From assembly GCF_003030345.1 (NCBI RefSeq), contig NZ_CP028158.1, forward strand, positions 4,526,001 through 4,590,000: 64,000 nt of DNA, in the 5' to 3' direction. Origin of the DNA: Plantactinospora sp. BC1 (GTDB lineage Bacteria; Actinomycetota; Actinomycetes; Mycobacteriales; Micromonosporaceae). The notes under the pieces are model-generated. The model did no database searches. It was not told where the DNA came from and worked only from the letters and a program-made list of their open reading frames with translations. The position numbers were made by a program, and so were the translations under genes. Shown here one piece after another: positions 1-8,431 of the stretch (positions are counted from its first letter, which is position 1; each line of letters opens with the position of its first letter).

Positions 1-45
1 GTCTGTCGATTCCCATTCATAGTGGTCCCGTTAGGAGAGCCGCTC

Positions 46-1185
46 GTGTCACAGGAACGACCCGGCCTGCTCGTGATCGAGCGGATCCTCCGCGACCGGC
101 AGAGCATCTGGCAGCAGATCGTCGAAGAGCGTGACCTGAACGCGCTCACCGGTCGGATGCTGGCCAGTTCGGCGATCGCGCTGGCCTGTTACGGCGCCGT
201 ACTCGGTGCCTTCCACAGCGTCCTGATGGCCCTGACCTCGGCGGTGAAGCTGCCGCTGCTCTTCCTGGTCACGCTGGCCATCTGCCTGCCGACGCTCTAT
301 CTGTTCAACCTGGTCTTCGGGGCCCGGCTCTCGGTGCGGCAGGCCATCTCGATGGTGATGGTGGCGATCACGGTCACCTCGATGCTGGCCGTGGCGTTCG
401 CGCCGATCAGCCTCTTCTTCCTGATCACCGCGCCGGACTACGCCTTCTTCAAGTTGCTCAACGTGGCGATCCTGACCATGTCGGCGCTGGTCGGGCTGCG
501 TTTCCTGACCGGTGGCATGCAGGTGCTCAACGCACACGGCCTGCTCGCGCCGACCGCCGCCGCGCCGACCGCCGGCCAGTCGGCCGCCGCGGTGACGGCC
601 GGTCAGCCGGCCGTGGCCGCCCCGGCCCAGCCGGGTGCGGCGGCGGCGCCGGCCGTGGCGCCGCAGCCGGTGCCGGTCGCGGTCGGCGCGGTGAACGGCG
701 AGGCTCCGGCCCCGGCGACCACGGTCAACGGGGACGGGCCGGCCACTCCCGCCCCGGCCACGCCCGCCCAGCCGGCGGTCGGCACGCCAGCTCCGGTCGA
801 GGCGGCGGCCCCGGCCGTCGCGCCGGCGGCCCCGGCCGTCGCCCCGACGGCTCCGCCCCAGCCGGCTCCGGCGCAGGTGCTGCCGGGGCAGGCGGTTCCG
901 GGGCAGGTGGTCGCGGGGCAGTTCCTGCCGCAGTACGGCTACCGGGGGCCGGACCCGCACCCGATCGGCCGGCCGGGAGCGCCACATTCCGCGTCCGGCG
1001 GTCCCCGCCCGGCGAGCATGACCCTGCTCTACATCTGGATCCTGCTCTTCGGGTTCGTCGGTACCCAGTTGGCGTGGACGCTGCGGCCGTTCTTCGGCGA
1101 CCCGGAGCGGCCGTTCGCGCTCTTCCGCAGCATCGACGGGAACTTCTACGCGGAGATCCTGCGTAGCCTGGGCAACCTCTTCTGA
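46..1185 (+). CDS. Multi-pass membrane protein with long Ala/Pro-rich linker
   Basis: About 379 aa. A GTG start at 46 is chosen because AGGAG at 33-37 sits 8 nt upstream; an in-frame GTG at 22 lacks such a site. The first 160 residues contain a charged N-terminus followed by about four hydrophobic helices. Residues ~165-320 are a low-complexity Ala/Pro/Val/Gln linker with repeated VAAPAQP-like units, and one more helix (LYIWILLFGFVG) lies near the C-terminus. I do not recognise a catalytic motif. The first half is reminiscent of Yip1-like actinobacterial membrane proteins, but function is unknown. Coding status is secure from length and membrane topology; role is not. Confidence 0.8.
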   Translation: MSQERPGLLVIERILRDRQSIWQQIVEERDLNALTGRMLASSAIALACYGAVLGAFHSVLMALTSAVKLPLLFLVTLAICLPTLYLFNLVFGARLSVRQAISMVMVAITVTSMLAVAFAPISLFFLITAPDYAFFKLLNVAILTMSALVGLRFLTGGMQVLNAHGLLAPTAAAPTAGQSAAAVTAGQPAVAAPAQPGAAAAPAVAPQPVPVAVGAVNGEAPAPATTVNGDGPATPAPATPAQPAVGTPAPVEAAAPAVAPAAPAVAPTAPPQPAPAQVLPGQAVPGQVVAGQFLPQYGYRGPDPHPIGRPGAPHSASGGPRPASMTLLYIWILLFGFVGTQLAWTLRPFFGDPERPFALFRSIDGNFYAEILRSLGNLF

Positions 1186-1235
1186 GCTTGTCCGGAGGCT
1201 TGCCGCCGGAAGTTACCAGCGAGTAGCGTACGGCC

Positions 1236-1700
1236 ATGTCTCCCGACGTACGGCAGATCGCCGCCGGCCTGCTCGAGGCCGTACCGTTCGCCCGGACCCT
1301 CGGCTTCGAGCTGGTCGAGGTGACCCCGGACGGGGCCGGCGGGATCGAGGCCGTCGTCCGGCTGCCCGACTCGCCGCCGACGCACAACCACGTCGGTGGC
1401 CCGCACGCCGGTGCGCTCTTCACGCTCGGCGAGACCGCCTCCGGCGCGGTGGTGCTCGCCGCGTTCGGGCAGCTCTTCGGGCGCGCGGTACCGCTGGCCA
1501 CCCAGGCGGAGATCCGCTACCGGCGGCTGGCGATGGGTGCGGTCCGGGCGACGGCCCGGCTGGGGCGCCCGGCCGCCGAGGTGGTGGCGGAGTTCGAGTC
1601 CGGCGCCCGGCCGGAGTTCCCGGTCGCGGTGGAGATCGGCACCGAGGACGGGACGTCGACCACCGAGATGACCGTGTACTGGACGCTCAAGCCGCGCTGA
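1236..1700 (+). CDS. Hot-dog fold DUF4442/thioesterase-like protein
   Basis: 154 aa from ATG. Features of the DUF4442 / PaaI-like hot-dog superfamily are visible: an HNHVGGPHAGALFTLGE segment around residue 50 (the helix with HAGA followed by a small-residue-rich stretch), and a C-terminal strand ending TEMTVYWTLKP. Members usually hydrolyse or bind acyl-CoA thioesters, but DUF4442 proteins have no agreed substrate. It stands alone about 50 bp after the membrane-protein gene and on the same strand, so co-transcription is possible. Length fits the family. Function beyond fold is inference. Confidence 0.8.
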   Translation: MSPDVRQIAAGLLEAVPFARTLGFELVEVTPDGAGGIEAVVRLPDSPPTHNHVGGPHAGALFTLGETASGAVVLAAFGQLFGRAVPLATQAEIRYRRLAMGAVRATARLGRPAAEVVAEFESGARPEFPVAVEIGTEDGTSTTEMTVYWTLKPR

Positions 1701-1791
1701 CCCCGCTTCCCCGGAGGCTCGGTCCGGGTCTCCCTGAACCGTCCCTGAGTTCCGTCGCCGTTGGTGGACGACGACCTCATATGAAGGCAGG

Positions 1792-1801
1792 CTACATGTA
1801 G
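1792..1801. promoter_or_regulatory. 10-bp palindrome upstream of MCO1
   Basis: CTACATGTAG is a perfect palindrome 27 bp before the MCO1 start codon, in an otherwise AT-enriched promoter-like stretch (TCATATGAAG just before it). A repressor or activator site is plausible. It lacks the two-base gap of the CopY-type TACA-NN-TGTA box, so no regulator is named. Confidence 0.3.
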
Positions 1802-1828
1802 TCAGCTGAGATATGGGGAGGTGTCGGA

Positions 1829-3364
1829 ATGGCCGGCGGGGGATCACGGCTCTGGCTGCGGGTACTGCTCGGAGTCTTCTCGGTCGTACTGCTGCTCTGC
1901 GGGATCGGCACGGCGGTGGGCACCTGGGTCTGGACCCGGAACGTCGTCGACACCCGTGGCGAGGTCGACTTCGTCAACCGGCTGGCCGTACCGCCGCTGG
2001 CCGAGTCGCGGATCGACGGCCAGGGACGCCGGGTCTTCGACCTGCGGGCCCAGCCCGGCCAGCGGGACTTCGATCAGGGCGGCGCCACCGCCACCTGGGG
2101 CTTCAACGGCGACTACCTCGGGCCGACGCTGCGGGCGAAGCGTGGCGAACAGGTACTCGTCAACGTCGTCAACGGGATCGGCCGGCCGACCACGGTGCAC
2201 TGGCACGGCATGCACCTGCCGGCGGCGATGGACGGCGGTCCGCACCAGATGGTCCGGCCCGGCGCGACCTGGTCGCCGCAGTGGAAGATCGACCAGCCCG
2301 CCGCCACGCTCTGGTACCACCCACACCCGCACGGCGAGACCGCCGAGCACGTCTACCGGGGACTCGCCGGGATGTTCATCCTGGACGACGAGCCGTCGGC
2401 CGCGCTGGCGCTGCCCCAGCGGTACGGCGTCGACGACATCCCACTGATCGTGCAGGACCGCCAGTTCCACTCCGACGGGCGGTTCGACGAGAGCCGCTCC
2501 AGCCTCGGCGGCGTCGGCATCCTCGGCGACACGATCCTGGTCAACGGCACCGTCGGGCCGTACCTGGACGTCACCACCGAACGGGTCCGGTTGCGGCTGC
2601 TCAACGGCTCCAACGCCCGCACGTACGACTTCGGGTTCGCCGACGACCGTGCCTTCGCCCTGATCGGCACCGACGGCGGCCTGCTGGAACGTCCGCACCG
2701 GACCGGCCGGATCCGGCTCTCGCCCGGCGAGCGGGCCGAGATCGTGGTGGCGGTGCGGCCGGCGGAGCGGGTGGTGCTGCGCAGCTACCCGCCGGACCAG
2801 GGCGTCGAGTTCCTCGGCGGCCGCTTCACCGGCGGCGACGACACCTTCGACGTACTCGAACTGCGGGCCGCCGGAAACCTCGCGGCGTCACCGGAGGTGC
2901 CGGACCGGCTGGTACCGGTCGACCGGCTCGACCCGGCCTCGGCCGCGCAGACCCGGCGGTTCCGGCTGAACGGACGCCAGATCAACAACCGGCCCATGGA
3001 CATGGGGCGGATCGACTTCGCGGTCACCCGGGACACCACCGAGATCTGGGAGATCGAGAAGCAGGACGCCACCCCGCACAGCTTCCACGTGCACGACGTG
3101 CAGTTCCAGGTGCTCTCGGTGGACGGCCGGGAACCGCCGCCGGAACTGGCCGGCTGGAAGGACACCGTACTGCTCACCGCCGGCGACTCGATCCGGATCA
3201 TCGCCCGGTTCGCCGACTACACCGACCCGAACATGCCGTACATGTTCCACTGTCACCTCCTCGACCACGAGGACCTCGGAATGATGGGGCAGTTCGTGGT
3301 GGTCGAGCCGGGCCAGCGGCCGGGCCGGCCACCCGGCGGGCACGGGCACGCCCAGCACCGGTGA
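1829..3364 (+). CDS. Multicopper oxidase, membrane-anchored or secreted (MCO1)
   Basis: 511 aa; ATG chosen with GGGGAGGT 6 nt upstream. Residues ~8-33 form one strong hydrophobic helix after a basic N-terminus, a signal peptide or anchor, placing the enzyme outside the membrane. All four copper motifs are present: HWHGMHL (~124), WYHPHPHG (~162), HSFHVH (~400), and HCHLLDHEDLGMM (~474-486) carrying the type-1 Cys and axial Met. This is the three-domain laccase/CueO-like layout, oxidising cuprous ions, metals or phenols with O2. A His-rich tail (GGHGHAQHR) may bind metal. A paralogue lies at 44397-45935. It is followed by a strong hairpin, so it is probably monocistronic. Substrate is not deducible. 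Confidence 0.93.
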   Translation: MAGGGSRLWLRVLLGVFSVVLLLCGIGTAVGTWVWTRNVVDTRGEVDFVNRLAVPPLAESRIDGQGRRVFDLRAQPGQRDFDQGGATATWGFNGDYLGPTLRAKRGEQVLVNVVNGIGRPTTVHWHGMHLPAAMDGGPHQMVRPGATWSPQWKIDQPAATLWYHPHPHGETAEHVYRGLAGMFILDDEPSAALALPQRYGVDDIPLIVQDRQFHSDGRFDESRSSLGGVGILGDTILVNGTVGPYLDVTTERVRLRLLNGSNARTYDFGFADDRAFALIGTDGGLLERPHRTGRIRLSPGERAEIVVAVRPAERVVLRSYPPDQGVEFLGGRFTGGDDTFDVLELRAAGNLAASPEVPDRLVPVDRLDPASAAQTRRFRLNGRQINNRPMDMGRIDFAVTRDTTEIWEIEKQDATPHSFHVHDVQFQVLSVDGREPPPELAGWKDTVLLTAGDSIRIIARFADYTDPNMPYMFHCHLLDHEDLGMMGQFVVVEPGQRPGRPPGGHGHAQHR

Positions 3365-3368
3365 CCGG

Positions 3369-3409
3369 CCGGGGCTCCCCCGGCGGCACGGTCGCCGGGG
3401 GAGCCCCGG
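3369..3409. terminator. Strong hairpin after MCO1
   Basis: Perfect 17-bp stem (3369-3385 with 3393-3409) and 7-nt loop, starting 4 bp after the MCO1 stop. No U-tract follows, as is usual in very GC-rich actinomycetes. It also underlies the start of the long in-frame extension of the next gene, supporting the shorter start chosen there. Confidence 0.7.
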
Positions 3410-3475
3410 GGGCGCATCGGCGTGGCCGAACCCGAAACCCTGCCGCGCGATGCCTTCCCGGTTAGGTTGTTAGGC

Positions 3476-4288
3476 GTGTTGGGCCTACCCGCGCACGTGA
3501 CCGCCTGCCTCTTCGACCTCGACGGTGTGCTGACCCAGACCGCCCGGGTGCACAACGCCGCCTGGGCGGAAACCTTCGACGACTTCCTCCGGCGGCGGGC
3601 CGCGGCCACCGGCGAACCGTTCCGGCCGTACGACCCCGGGGACGACTACAACCGGTACGTCGACGGCCGCCCCCGGGCCGACGGGGTGCGTACCTTCCTC
3701 GCCTCCCGGAACATCACCCTGCCGGAGGGCGACCCGGACGACCCGCCGACCCTGGACACCGTCAACGGGGTCGGCAACCGCAAGAACGTCATCCTGCTAC
3801 AGCGGATCCACGCCGACGGCGTGCTGCCGTACCAGGGATCGGTGGACTACCTGCACGCCGCGCAGGCGGCCGGGCTGCGCCGGGCCGTCGTCTCGGCCAG
3901 CGCCAACGCCGCCGACGTGGTCGCGGCGGCCGGCCTCGAACCGCTGATCGAGGCCCGGGTGGACGGTGTCGTCGCCCGGCGACGCGGGCTGCGCGGCAAG
4001 CCCCATCCGGACACCTTCCTGGCCGGCGCCGAACTGCTCGGGGTCCGCCCCGACCAGGCCGTGGTCTTCGAGGACGCGCTGGCCGGGGTGGCGGCGGGCC
4101 GGGCCGGCAACTTCGGCTACGTGGTCGGGGTCGACCGGGTGGGCCAGGCCGACGCGTTACGCGCACACGGCGCCGACATCGTGGTGCGCGACCTCTCCGA
4201 ACTACTCGGCGGGGCGGGCGGCGACCCGACGGCGAGCGGTCGGGGTGGTGCCGGAACGGCGCAGGCCGGGCCGGAGGTGGTCCGGTGA
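3476..4288 (+). CDS. pgmB: Beta-phosphoglucomutase (HAD superfamily)
   Basis: 270 aa from GTG 3476; an in-frame GTG at 3422 exists but overlaps the upstream terminator region. HAD motif I is FDLDGVLTQT (nucleophile and acid/base Asp pair). The beta-PGM cap signature appears as HNAAWAETF and RPRADGVRTFL. Motif II is VVSASANA, motif III K in RGKPHPDTF, and motif IV VVFEDALAGVAAG. The enzyme interconverts beta-glucose-1-phosphate and glucose-6-phosphate. A GH65 gene follows 16 nt later, so the pair channels phosphorolysed disaccharide into glycolysis. The same neighbour pair is known in mycobacteria (Rv3400/Rv3401). Confidence 0.92.
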   Translation: MLGLPAHVTACLFDLDGVLTQTARVHNAAWAETFDDFLRRRAAATGEPFRPYDPGDDYNRYVDGRPRADGVRTFLASRNITLPEGDPDDPPTLDTVNGVGNRKNVILLQRIHADGVLPYQGSVDYLHAAQAAGLRRAVVSASANAADVVAAAGLEPLIEARVDGVVARRRGLRGKPHPDTFLAGAELLGVRPDQAVVFEDALAGVAAGRAGNFGYVVGVDRVGQADALRAHGADIVVRDLSELLGGAGGDPTASGRGGAGTAQAGPEVVR

Positions 4289-4304
4289 CTGCGAGGAGGC
4301 GCCG

Positions 4305-6680
4305 ATGATCCGGGAACGGGCCTATCCCGTCGAGCCGTGGCACGTCCGGGAGACCCGGCTCGACCTGGACGTACTCGCCCAGTCCGAGTCGGTGTTCGCA
4401 CTCTCGAACGGGCACATCGGGCTGCGCGGCAACCTGGACGAGGGCGAGCCGCACGGCCTGCCGGGGACGTACCTGAACTCCTTCTACGAGCTGCGGCCGC
4501 TGCCGTACGCGGAGGCGGGTTACGGCTTCCCCGAGTCGGGCCAGACGATCGTCAACGTCACCAACGGCAAGCCGATCCGGCTGCTCGTCGACGACGAGCC
4601 CTTCGACGTCCGGTACGGCGAACTGCTCAGCCACGAGCGGGTGCTCGACCTGCGCGCCGGCACCCTGCAACGGTCGGTCGAGTGGCGCTCCCCGGCCGGG
4701 CGTACGGTGCGGATCTGCTCGACCCGGCTGGTCTCGTTCACCCAGCGCTCCATCGCGGCGATCGAATACCGGGTGGAGCCGGTCGACGGGCCGATGCGGC
4801 TGATCGTCCAGTCGGAACTGGTCGCCAACGAGCAGCTTCCGGCGCAGAGCCGGGACCCCCGGGTGGCGGCGGTGCTGGAGTCGCCGTTGCAGTCCGAGGA
4901 GCAGTTGGTGCACAGCGACGGCGCGCTGCTGATCCACCGCACCAAGGCGAGCGGGCTGCGGGTGGCCGTCTCGATGAGCCACGAGGTGCACGGGCCGGAA
5001 CGCAAGCTCGTCGGCACCGAGGCGTACGAGGACTGGGCCCGGACCACCGTCACCTCGGTGATCAAGCCGGGTGAGCAGCTCCGGATCGTCAAGTTCGTCG
5101 CGTACGGCTGGTCGAGCCGCCGGTCCCGCCCGGCGCTGCGTGACCAGGTGGCGGCGGCGTTGGCCGGTGCGAAGTTCTCCGGCTGGGACGGGCTCTGCAC
5201 CGAGCAGCGCAGCTATCTCGACACCTTCTGGGACGACTCCGACGTGCGGGTCGAGGGCGACCCGGAGGTGCAGCAGGCGGTCCGGTTCGGACTCTTCCAC
5301 GTGCTACAGGCGGGCGCCCGGGCCGAGTTGCGGCCGATCGCGGCGAAGGGCCTGACCGGGCCGGGCTACGACGGGCACGCGTTCTGGGACACCGAGACCT
5401 TCGTACTCCCGGTGCTGACCTACACCCTGCCGTCGGCGGTCGCCTCCGCGCTGCGCTGGCGGCACTCCACCCTGCACCTGGCCCAGGAACGGGCCCGGAC
5501 GCTGGGCCTGCGCGGCGCCGCCTTCCCGTGGCGGACCATCCGGGGCCAGGAGACCTCGGCGTACTGGCCGGCCGGGACCGCCGGGTTCCACATCGCGGCC
5601 GACATCGCCGACGCGGTACGCCGGTACGTGCAGGCGACCGACGACGAGCAGTTCGAACGCGAGGTCGGGCTGGAACTGCTGGTGGAGACGGCGCGACTCT
5701 GGCGCTCGCTGGGGCACCACGACCGGCACGGCCGGTTCCACCTGGACGGGGTGACCGGGCCGGACGAGTACACGGCGGTGAAGAGCGACAACGTCTACAC
5801 CAACCTGATGGCCCAGCGGAACCTGCTGGCCGCCGCCGACGCCGCCGCCCGGCACGGCGAGGAGGCCTGGAAGCTCGGCGTCGACGACGAGGAGACCGCC
5901 GCCTGGCGGGACGCCGCGCGCGACATGCACGTCCCGTACGACCCGGAGCTGGGCGTGCACCCGCAGGTGGAGGGCTTCACCCGCTTCCAGGAGTGGGACT
6001 TCGCGAGCACCCCGCCGGAGCAGTACCCGCTGCTGCTCAACTACCCCTACTTCGACCTGTACCGCAAACAGGTGATCAAGCAGGCCGACCTGGTGCTGGC
6101 GATGCACTGGCGCGGCGACGCGTTCAGCGACGAGGAGAAGGCGGCGAACTTCGCCTACTACGAGCGGCGTACGGTCCGCGACTCGTCGTTGTCGGCGTGC
6201 ACCCAGGCGGTGCTGGCGGCCGAGACCGGGCACCTGGAGCTCGCGCACGACTATCTGGGCGAGGCGGCCCTGATGGACCTGCACGACCTCAACCAGAACA
6301 CCCGGGACGGCGTGCACGTCGCCTCCCTGGCCGGGGCGTGGATCGCCCTGGTGGCCGGGTTCGGCGGGATGCGCGACCACACCGCGACACTCTCCTTCGC
6401 ACCCCGGCTGCCGAGCCGGATCGACCGGCTGGAGTTCTCGCTCCGCTACCGGGGCGTGCACCTGCGGGTGGACGTCCGGCCGCGCGAGGCGACGTACGAG
6501 CTGCGCGACGGCGAGCCGGACGACGCCCTCGAACTGCTGCACCACGGGGAGAAGGTCCGGATCACCTGCCTGGAGCCGGTGACCCGGCCGATCCCGCCGG
6601 CCCGCCCGACGGGCCCGCAGCCCGCCCAACCGGCCGGCCGCGCCCCGGTCCGACGTACCCCGGAGAGCGAACCGACCTGA
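4305..6680 (+). CDS. Glycoside hydrolase family 65 disaccharide phosphorylase
   Basis: 791 aa; ATG with GAGGAGG just upstream. N-terminal beta-sandwich (~1-270), then the (alpha/alpha)6 barrel. The GH65 active-site region reads DGVTGPDEYTAVKSDNVYTN, with the conserved catalytic-acid Glu in GPDEY. HAFWDTETFVLP and the KQADLVLAM phosphate-site segment also match. It should cleave an alpha-glucosyl disaccharide (maltose, trehalose, kojibiose or nigerose) with phosphate, releasing beta-glucose-1-phosphate for the adjacent beta-PGM. The usual His after GPDEY is Thr here, so substrate cannot be assigned by eye. The C-terminus has a Pro-rich tail of ~30 residues. Confidence 0.92.
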   Translation: MIRERAYPVEPWHVRETRLDLDVLAQSESVFALSNGHIGLRGNLDEGEPHGLPGTYLNSFYELRPLPYAEAGYGFPESGQTIVNVTNGKPIRLLVDDEPFDVRYGELLSHERVLDLRAGTLQRSVEWRSPAGRTVRICSTRLVSFTQRSIAAIEYRVEPVDGPMRLIVQSELVANEQLPAQSRDPRVAAVLESPLQSEEQLVHSDGALLIHRTKASGLRVAVSMSHEVHGPERKLVGTEAYEDWARTTVTSVIKPGEQLRIVKFVAYGWSSRRSRPALRDQVAAALAGAKFSGWDGLCTEQRSYLDTFWDDSDVRVEGDPEVQQAVRFGLFHVLQAGARAELRPIAAKGLTGPGYDGHAFWDTETFVLPVLTYTLPSAVASALRWRHSTLHLAQERARTLGLRGAAFPWRTIRGQETSAYWPAGTAGFHIAADIADAVRRYVQATDDEQFEREVGLELLVETARLWRSLGHHDRHGRFHLDGVTGPDEYTAVKSDNVYTNLMAQRNLLAAADAAARHGEEAWKLGVDDEETAAWRDAARDMHVPYDPELGVHPQVEGFTRFQEWDFASTPPEQYPLLLNYPYFDLYRKQVIKQADLVLAMHWRGDAFSDEEKAANFAYYERRTVRDSSLSACTQAVLAAETGHLELAHDYLGEAALMDLHDLNQNTRDGVHVASLAGAWIALVAGFGGMRDHTATLSFAPRLPSRIDRLEFSLRYRGVHLRVDVRPREATYELRDGEPDDALELLHHGEKVRITCLEPVTRPIPPARPTGPQPAQPAGRAPVRRTPESEPT

Positions 6681-6703
6681 CCCTCCCGTCCCGACGGTCC
6701 GCT

Positions 6704-6728
6704 CGGCCGGGGGGTGTTCCCCCGGCCG
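6704..6728. terminator. Bidirectional hairpin between convergent genes
   Basis: Perfect 10-bp GC stem (6704-6713 with 6719-6728) and 5-nt loop, placed exactly between the ends of the GH65 gene and the convergent wall-hydrolase-like gene. It abuts the stop codon of the latter. Confidence 0.6.
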
Positions 6729-7757
6729 TCAGACCAGCGACAGGTGTACGTGGTTGGTGTGGTCGCTGGACGGGTCGCCGTGTGCGCCGCCGTACGACTT
6801 CCAGCCGATCGTCGGCAACCAGATCTGCCGGTACCAGATCACGTACAGCACCCCGATCCGGTCGGCGTTGCGGACGAAGAACGCGGCGAGGTTGTTGCCG
6901 TACGTCCGGTCGGCGCCGGTGGCGGCACCTCGGAAGCCACCCGCCTCGGCGGAGAAGTCGCAGGCCCGCCCCTTCGGGTGCTCGTACGGGCCGCCGGAGC
7001 GGTAGCAGCCGGTGAAGCGGCCGAAGCCGGCCCGGCGTGCCTCGGTGTAGGCGTGCAGGGTGCGTGGTGTGACGCAGCCCGTGGTGGTCGGGTCGGGCTG
7101 GCTGCACGACTGTGGTGGCCAGGAGCCGTCGGCGGCGCGTGGCGCGGGTCGGGCCACCGGCGAACTCGCGTTGACGAAGCCTCCGGTGGAGGCGCCGCCG
7201 ACCTGGGCCAGCGCCCGCTCGGCGGCCTGCTTCTGCCGCAGCATGATGGCGAGTTGGCGGCGCTCCTCGACCACCTCGGCGTCGAGCGCCTGCTTCGCCC
7301 GCGCGGCCCGCTCCCGGGCCTGGCCGAGTGCGCGCAGTACGTCGTTGTCCCGCAGCGCCACCGCCTCCAGGCCACGGGCGCGCTCCAGGAGTTCGTCGGC
7401 CGAGCCGCTGTGCAGCAGTACCAGCACCGGGCCGATCCGGCCGGTCTGGTACGCCGTCCGGGCCACCTGCTCCACCCGGGGCCGCAACTGCGCGATGCGT
7501 TCCTCGACCCGGCGTAGCTCGGCGACGATCTTCGCCTGTCGAGCTTTCGCGTTGGCCAGCGCGTTTCTGGCCTGTAGGTAACCTCGGCCGGTCGATTCGA
7601 GCACGTCCCGTAGGAGCGGGGTGTCGCCTTCGTCGCCGAGGACGGCGGGGCTGTTCGCCTCCGCCACGCCGGGCCGGAGTGCTGCCCCGGCGAGCGCGCC
7701 GAACGTGGCGAGCAGGGCCAGGGCCAGCGGAAACCGCCGACGTGTGGATCCCGTCAT
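6729..7757 (-). CDS. Secreted coiled-coil, peptidase-like cell-wall protein under c-di-AMP riboswitch
   Basis: 342 aa. Signal peptide ~1-34 (RRRFPLALALLATFGALAGAA, ending near VAEA). A long coiled coil at ~45-175 (KARQAKIVAELRRVEERI and similar) resembles PcsB/RipC-type N-domains that keep wall hydrolases inactive. The C-terminal ~130 residues carry HPKGRACDF and SDHTNHVHLS, the Zn-ligand-like spacing of the VanY/peptidase M15-related actinobacterial domain. It probably acts on or binds peptidoglycan outside the cell. Start ATG 7755-7757 has GGAGGG 6 nt upstream. That SD lies immediately after a c-di-AMP riboswitch, which in actinobacteria typically controls wall hydrolases and supports the role. 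Confidence 0.85.
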   Translation of the reverse strand: MTGSTRRRFPLALALLATFGALAGAALRPGVAEANSPAVLGDEGDTPLLRDVLESTGRGYLQARNALANAKARQAKIVAELRRVEERIAQLRPRVEQVARTAYQTGRIGPVLVLLHSGSADELLERARGLEAVALRDNDVLRALGQARERAARAKQALDAEVVEERRQLAIMLRQKQAAERALAQVGGASTGGFVNASSPVARPAPRAADGSWPPQSCSQPDPTTTGCVTPRTLHAYTEARRAGFGRFTGCYRSGGPYEHPKGRACDFSAEAGGFRGAATGADRTYGNNLAAFFVRNADRIGVLYVIWYRQIWLPTIGWKSYGGAHGDPSSDHTNHVHLSLV

Positions 7758-7767
7758 GCATGTCCCT

Positions 7768-7890
7768 CCGTCGCCCGCCTACCGAGTTAGCTGACGGGTT
7801 CGGGACGGAACAAGTCCCTACCGCGGTTGCGGACTCACCCCACCTACCTGGGTCCCCGGCTCACCCGAAAGTGATTCGGCGGCGGTCACG
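7768..7890 (-). ncRNA. ydaO-yuaA (cyclic di-AMP) riboswitch
   Basis: On the minus strand the leader shows the class's conserved blocks in order: GCCGAATC, GGTGAGCCGGGGACCCAGG, GGGGTGAGTCCGC, GGTAGGGA, CGAACCCGTCAGCTAAC and GGTAGGCG. The first and last blocks can pair (CCGCC with GGCGG) as P1. The regulated gene is a wall-hydrolase-like protein, the usual actinobacterial target. The SD (7764-7769) is only a few nt past the P1 3' strand, so ligand binding could act on translation as well as, or instead of, transcription termination. The class is known to turn genes off at high c-di-AMP. The exact 5' boundary is uncertain. Between here and 8163 I see only promoter-type sequence. Confidence 0.94.
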
Positions 7891-8163
7891 CCGGCGCGGA
7901 GGGGTGCGCCACCGGGCGAAACCGGGGTCAGCCTACCTGATCAACTGGGTCGAACAGGTGGATTTCGGAGTGATCCGCCGTGGAAATTGCTTCATGGGCG
8001 ACGTGCCGGTCGAGGCGCCGGGCAGCCCTCGGAGGCGGGGGCCGGTGTGGTGTCGGTCGAAGGATGTAGTCCGGTTTCCTCAACCGGCAGGAGGCTGGGG
8101 ATAGCGGGCCTGACTAGGCTTTTCGAAGATCCTCCCGCCCCTCTTCTCCAGCAGGGATCCTCG

Positions 8164-8358
8164 ATGTCCTCAGCCCGTAAGACGCTGCTCACCGGCCTGG
8201 CCACCTTTGTGGTGGGACTGGCGCTCCGGCTGTTCGGACCGGACGAGCATGTGGTCATCTTCACGCCCACCAAGCTCGGCGTGGTGCTGATGGTCGTTGG
8301 AGGCTTGGAGAGCCTGTACGGGGTCTACAAGATCAGGCGGGACCGCCTGGTCGAGTAG
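8164..8358 (+). CDS. Small two-helix membrane protein (DUF5708-like)
   Basis: 64 aa. ATG 8164 follows AGCAGGGA. Two hydrophobic helices (TGLATFVVGLALRLFG and LGVVLMVVGGLESLYGVY) joined by a short hydrophilic turn, ending in a basic tail. Layout and the LMVVGGLE segment resemble DUF5708, a small actinobacterial membrane family of unknown role; that match is from memory. The open frame continues upstream to 7987, but that part overlaps promoter and leader DNA and has poor composition. Confidence 0.7.
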   Translation: MSSARKTLLTGLATFVVGLALRLFGPDEHVVIFTPTKLGVVLMVVGGLESLYGVYKIRRDRLVE

Positions 8359-8382
8359 CCACCCGACACCGGGCCGGGTGGC
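8358..8382. terminator. Hairpin after small membrane gene
   Basis: GCCACCCG (8358-8365) pairs with CGGGTGGC (8375-8382) across a 9-nt loop, beginning at the stop codon. A modest candidate terminator between convergent genes. Confidence 0.45.
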
Positions 8383-8431
8383 CATCCTCGGCCGCCCGAC
8401 CCGATTCCACCGCTGTCACCTCAGGTCGTGG

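Noticed and set aside
49-987. 312-aa Arg-rich minus-strand ORF
   Set aside because: Shadow of the membrane-protein gene; composition is the reverse-frame Arg/Gly/Asp bias of GC-rich coding DNA.
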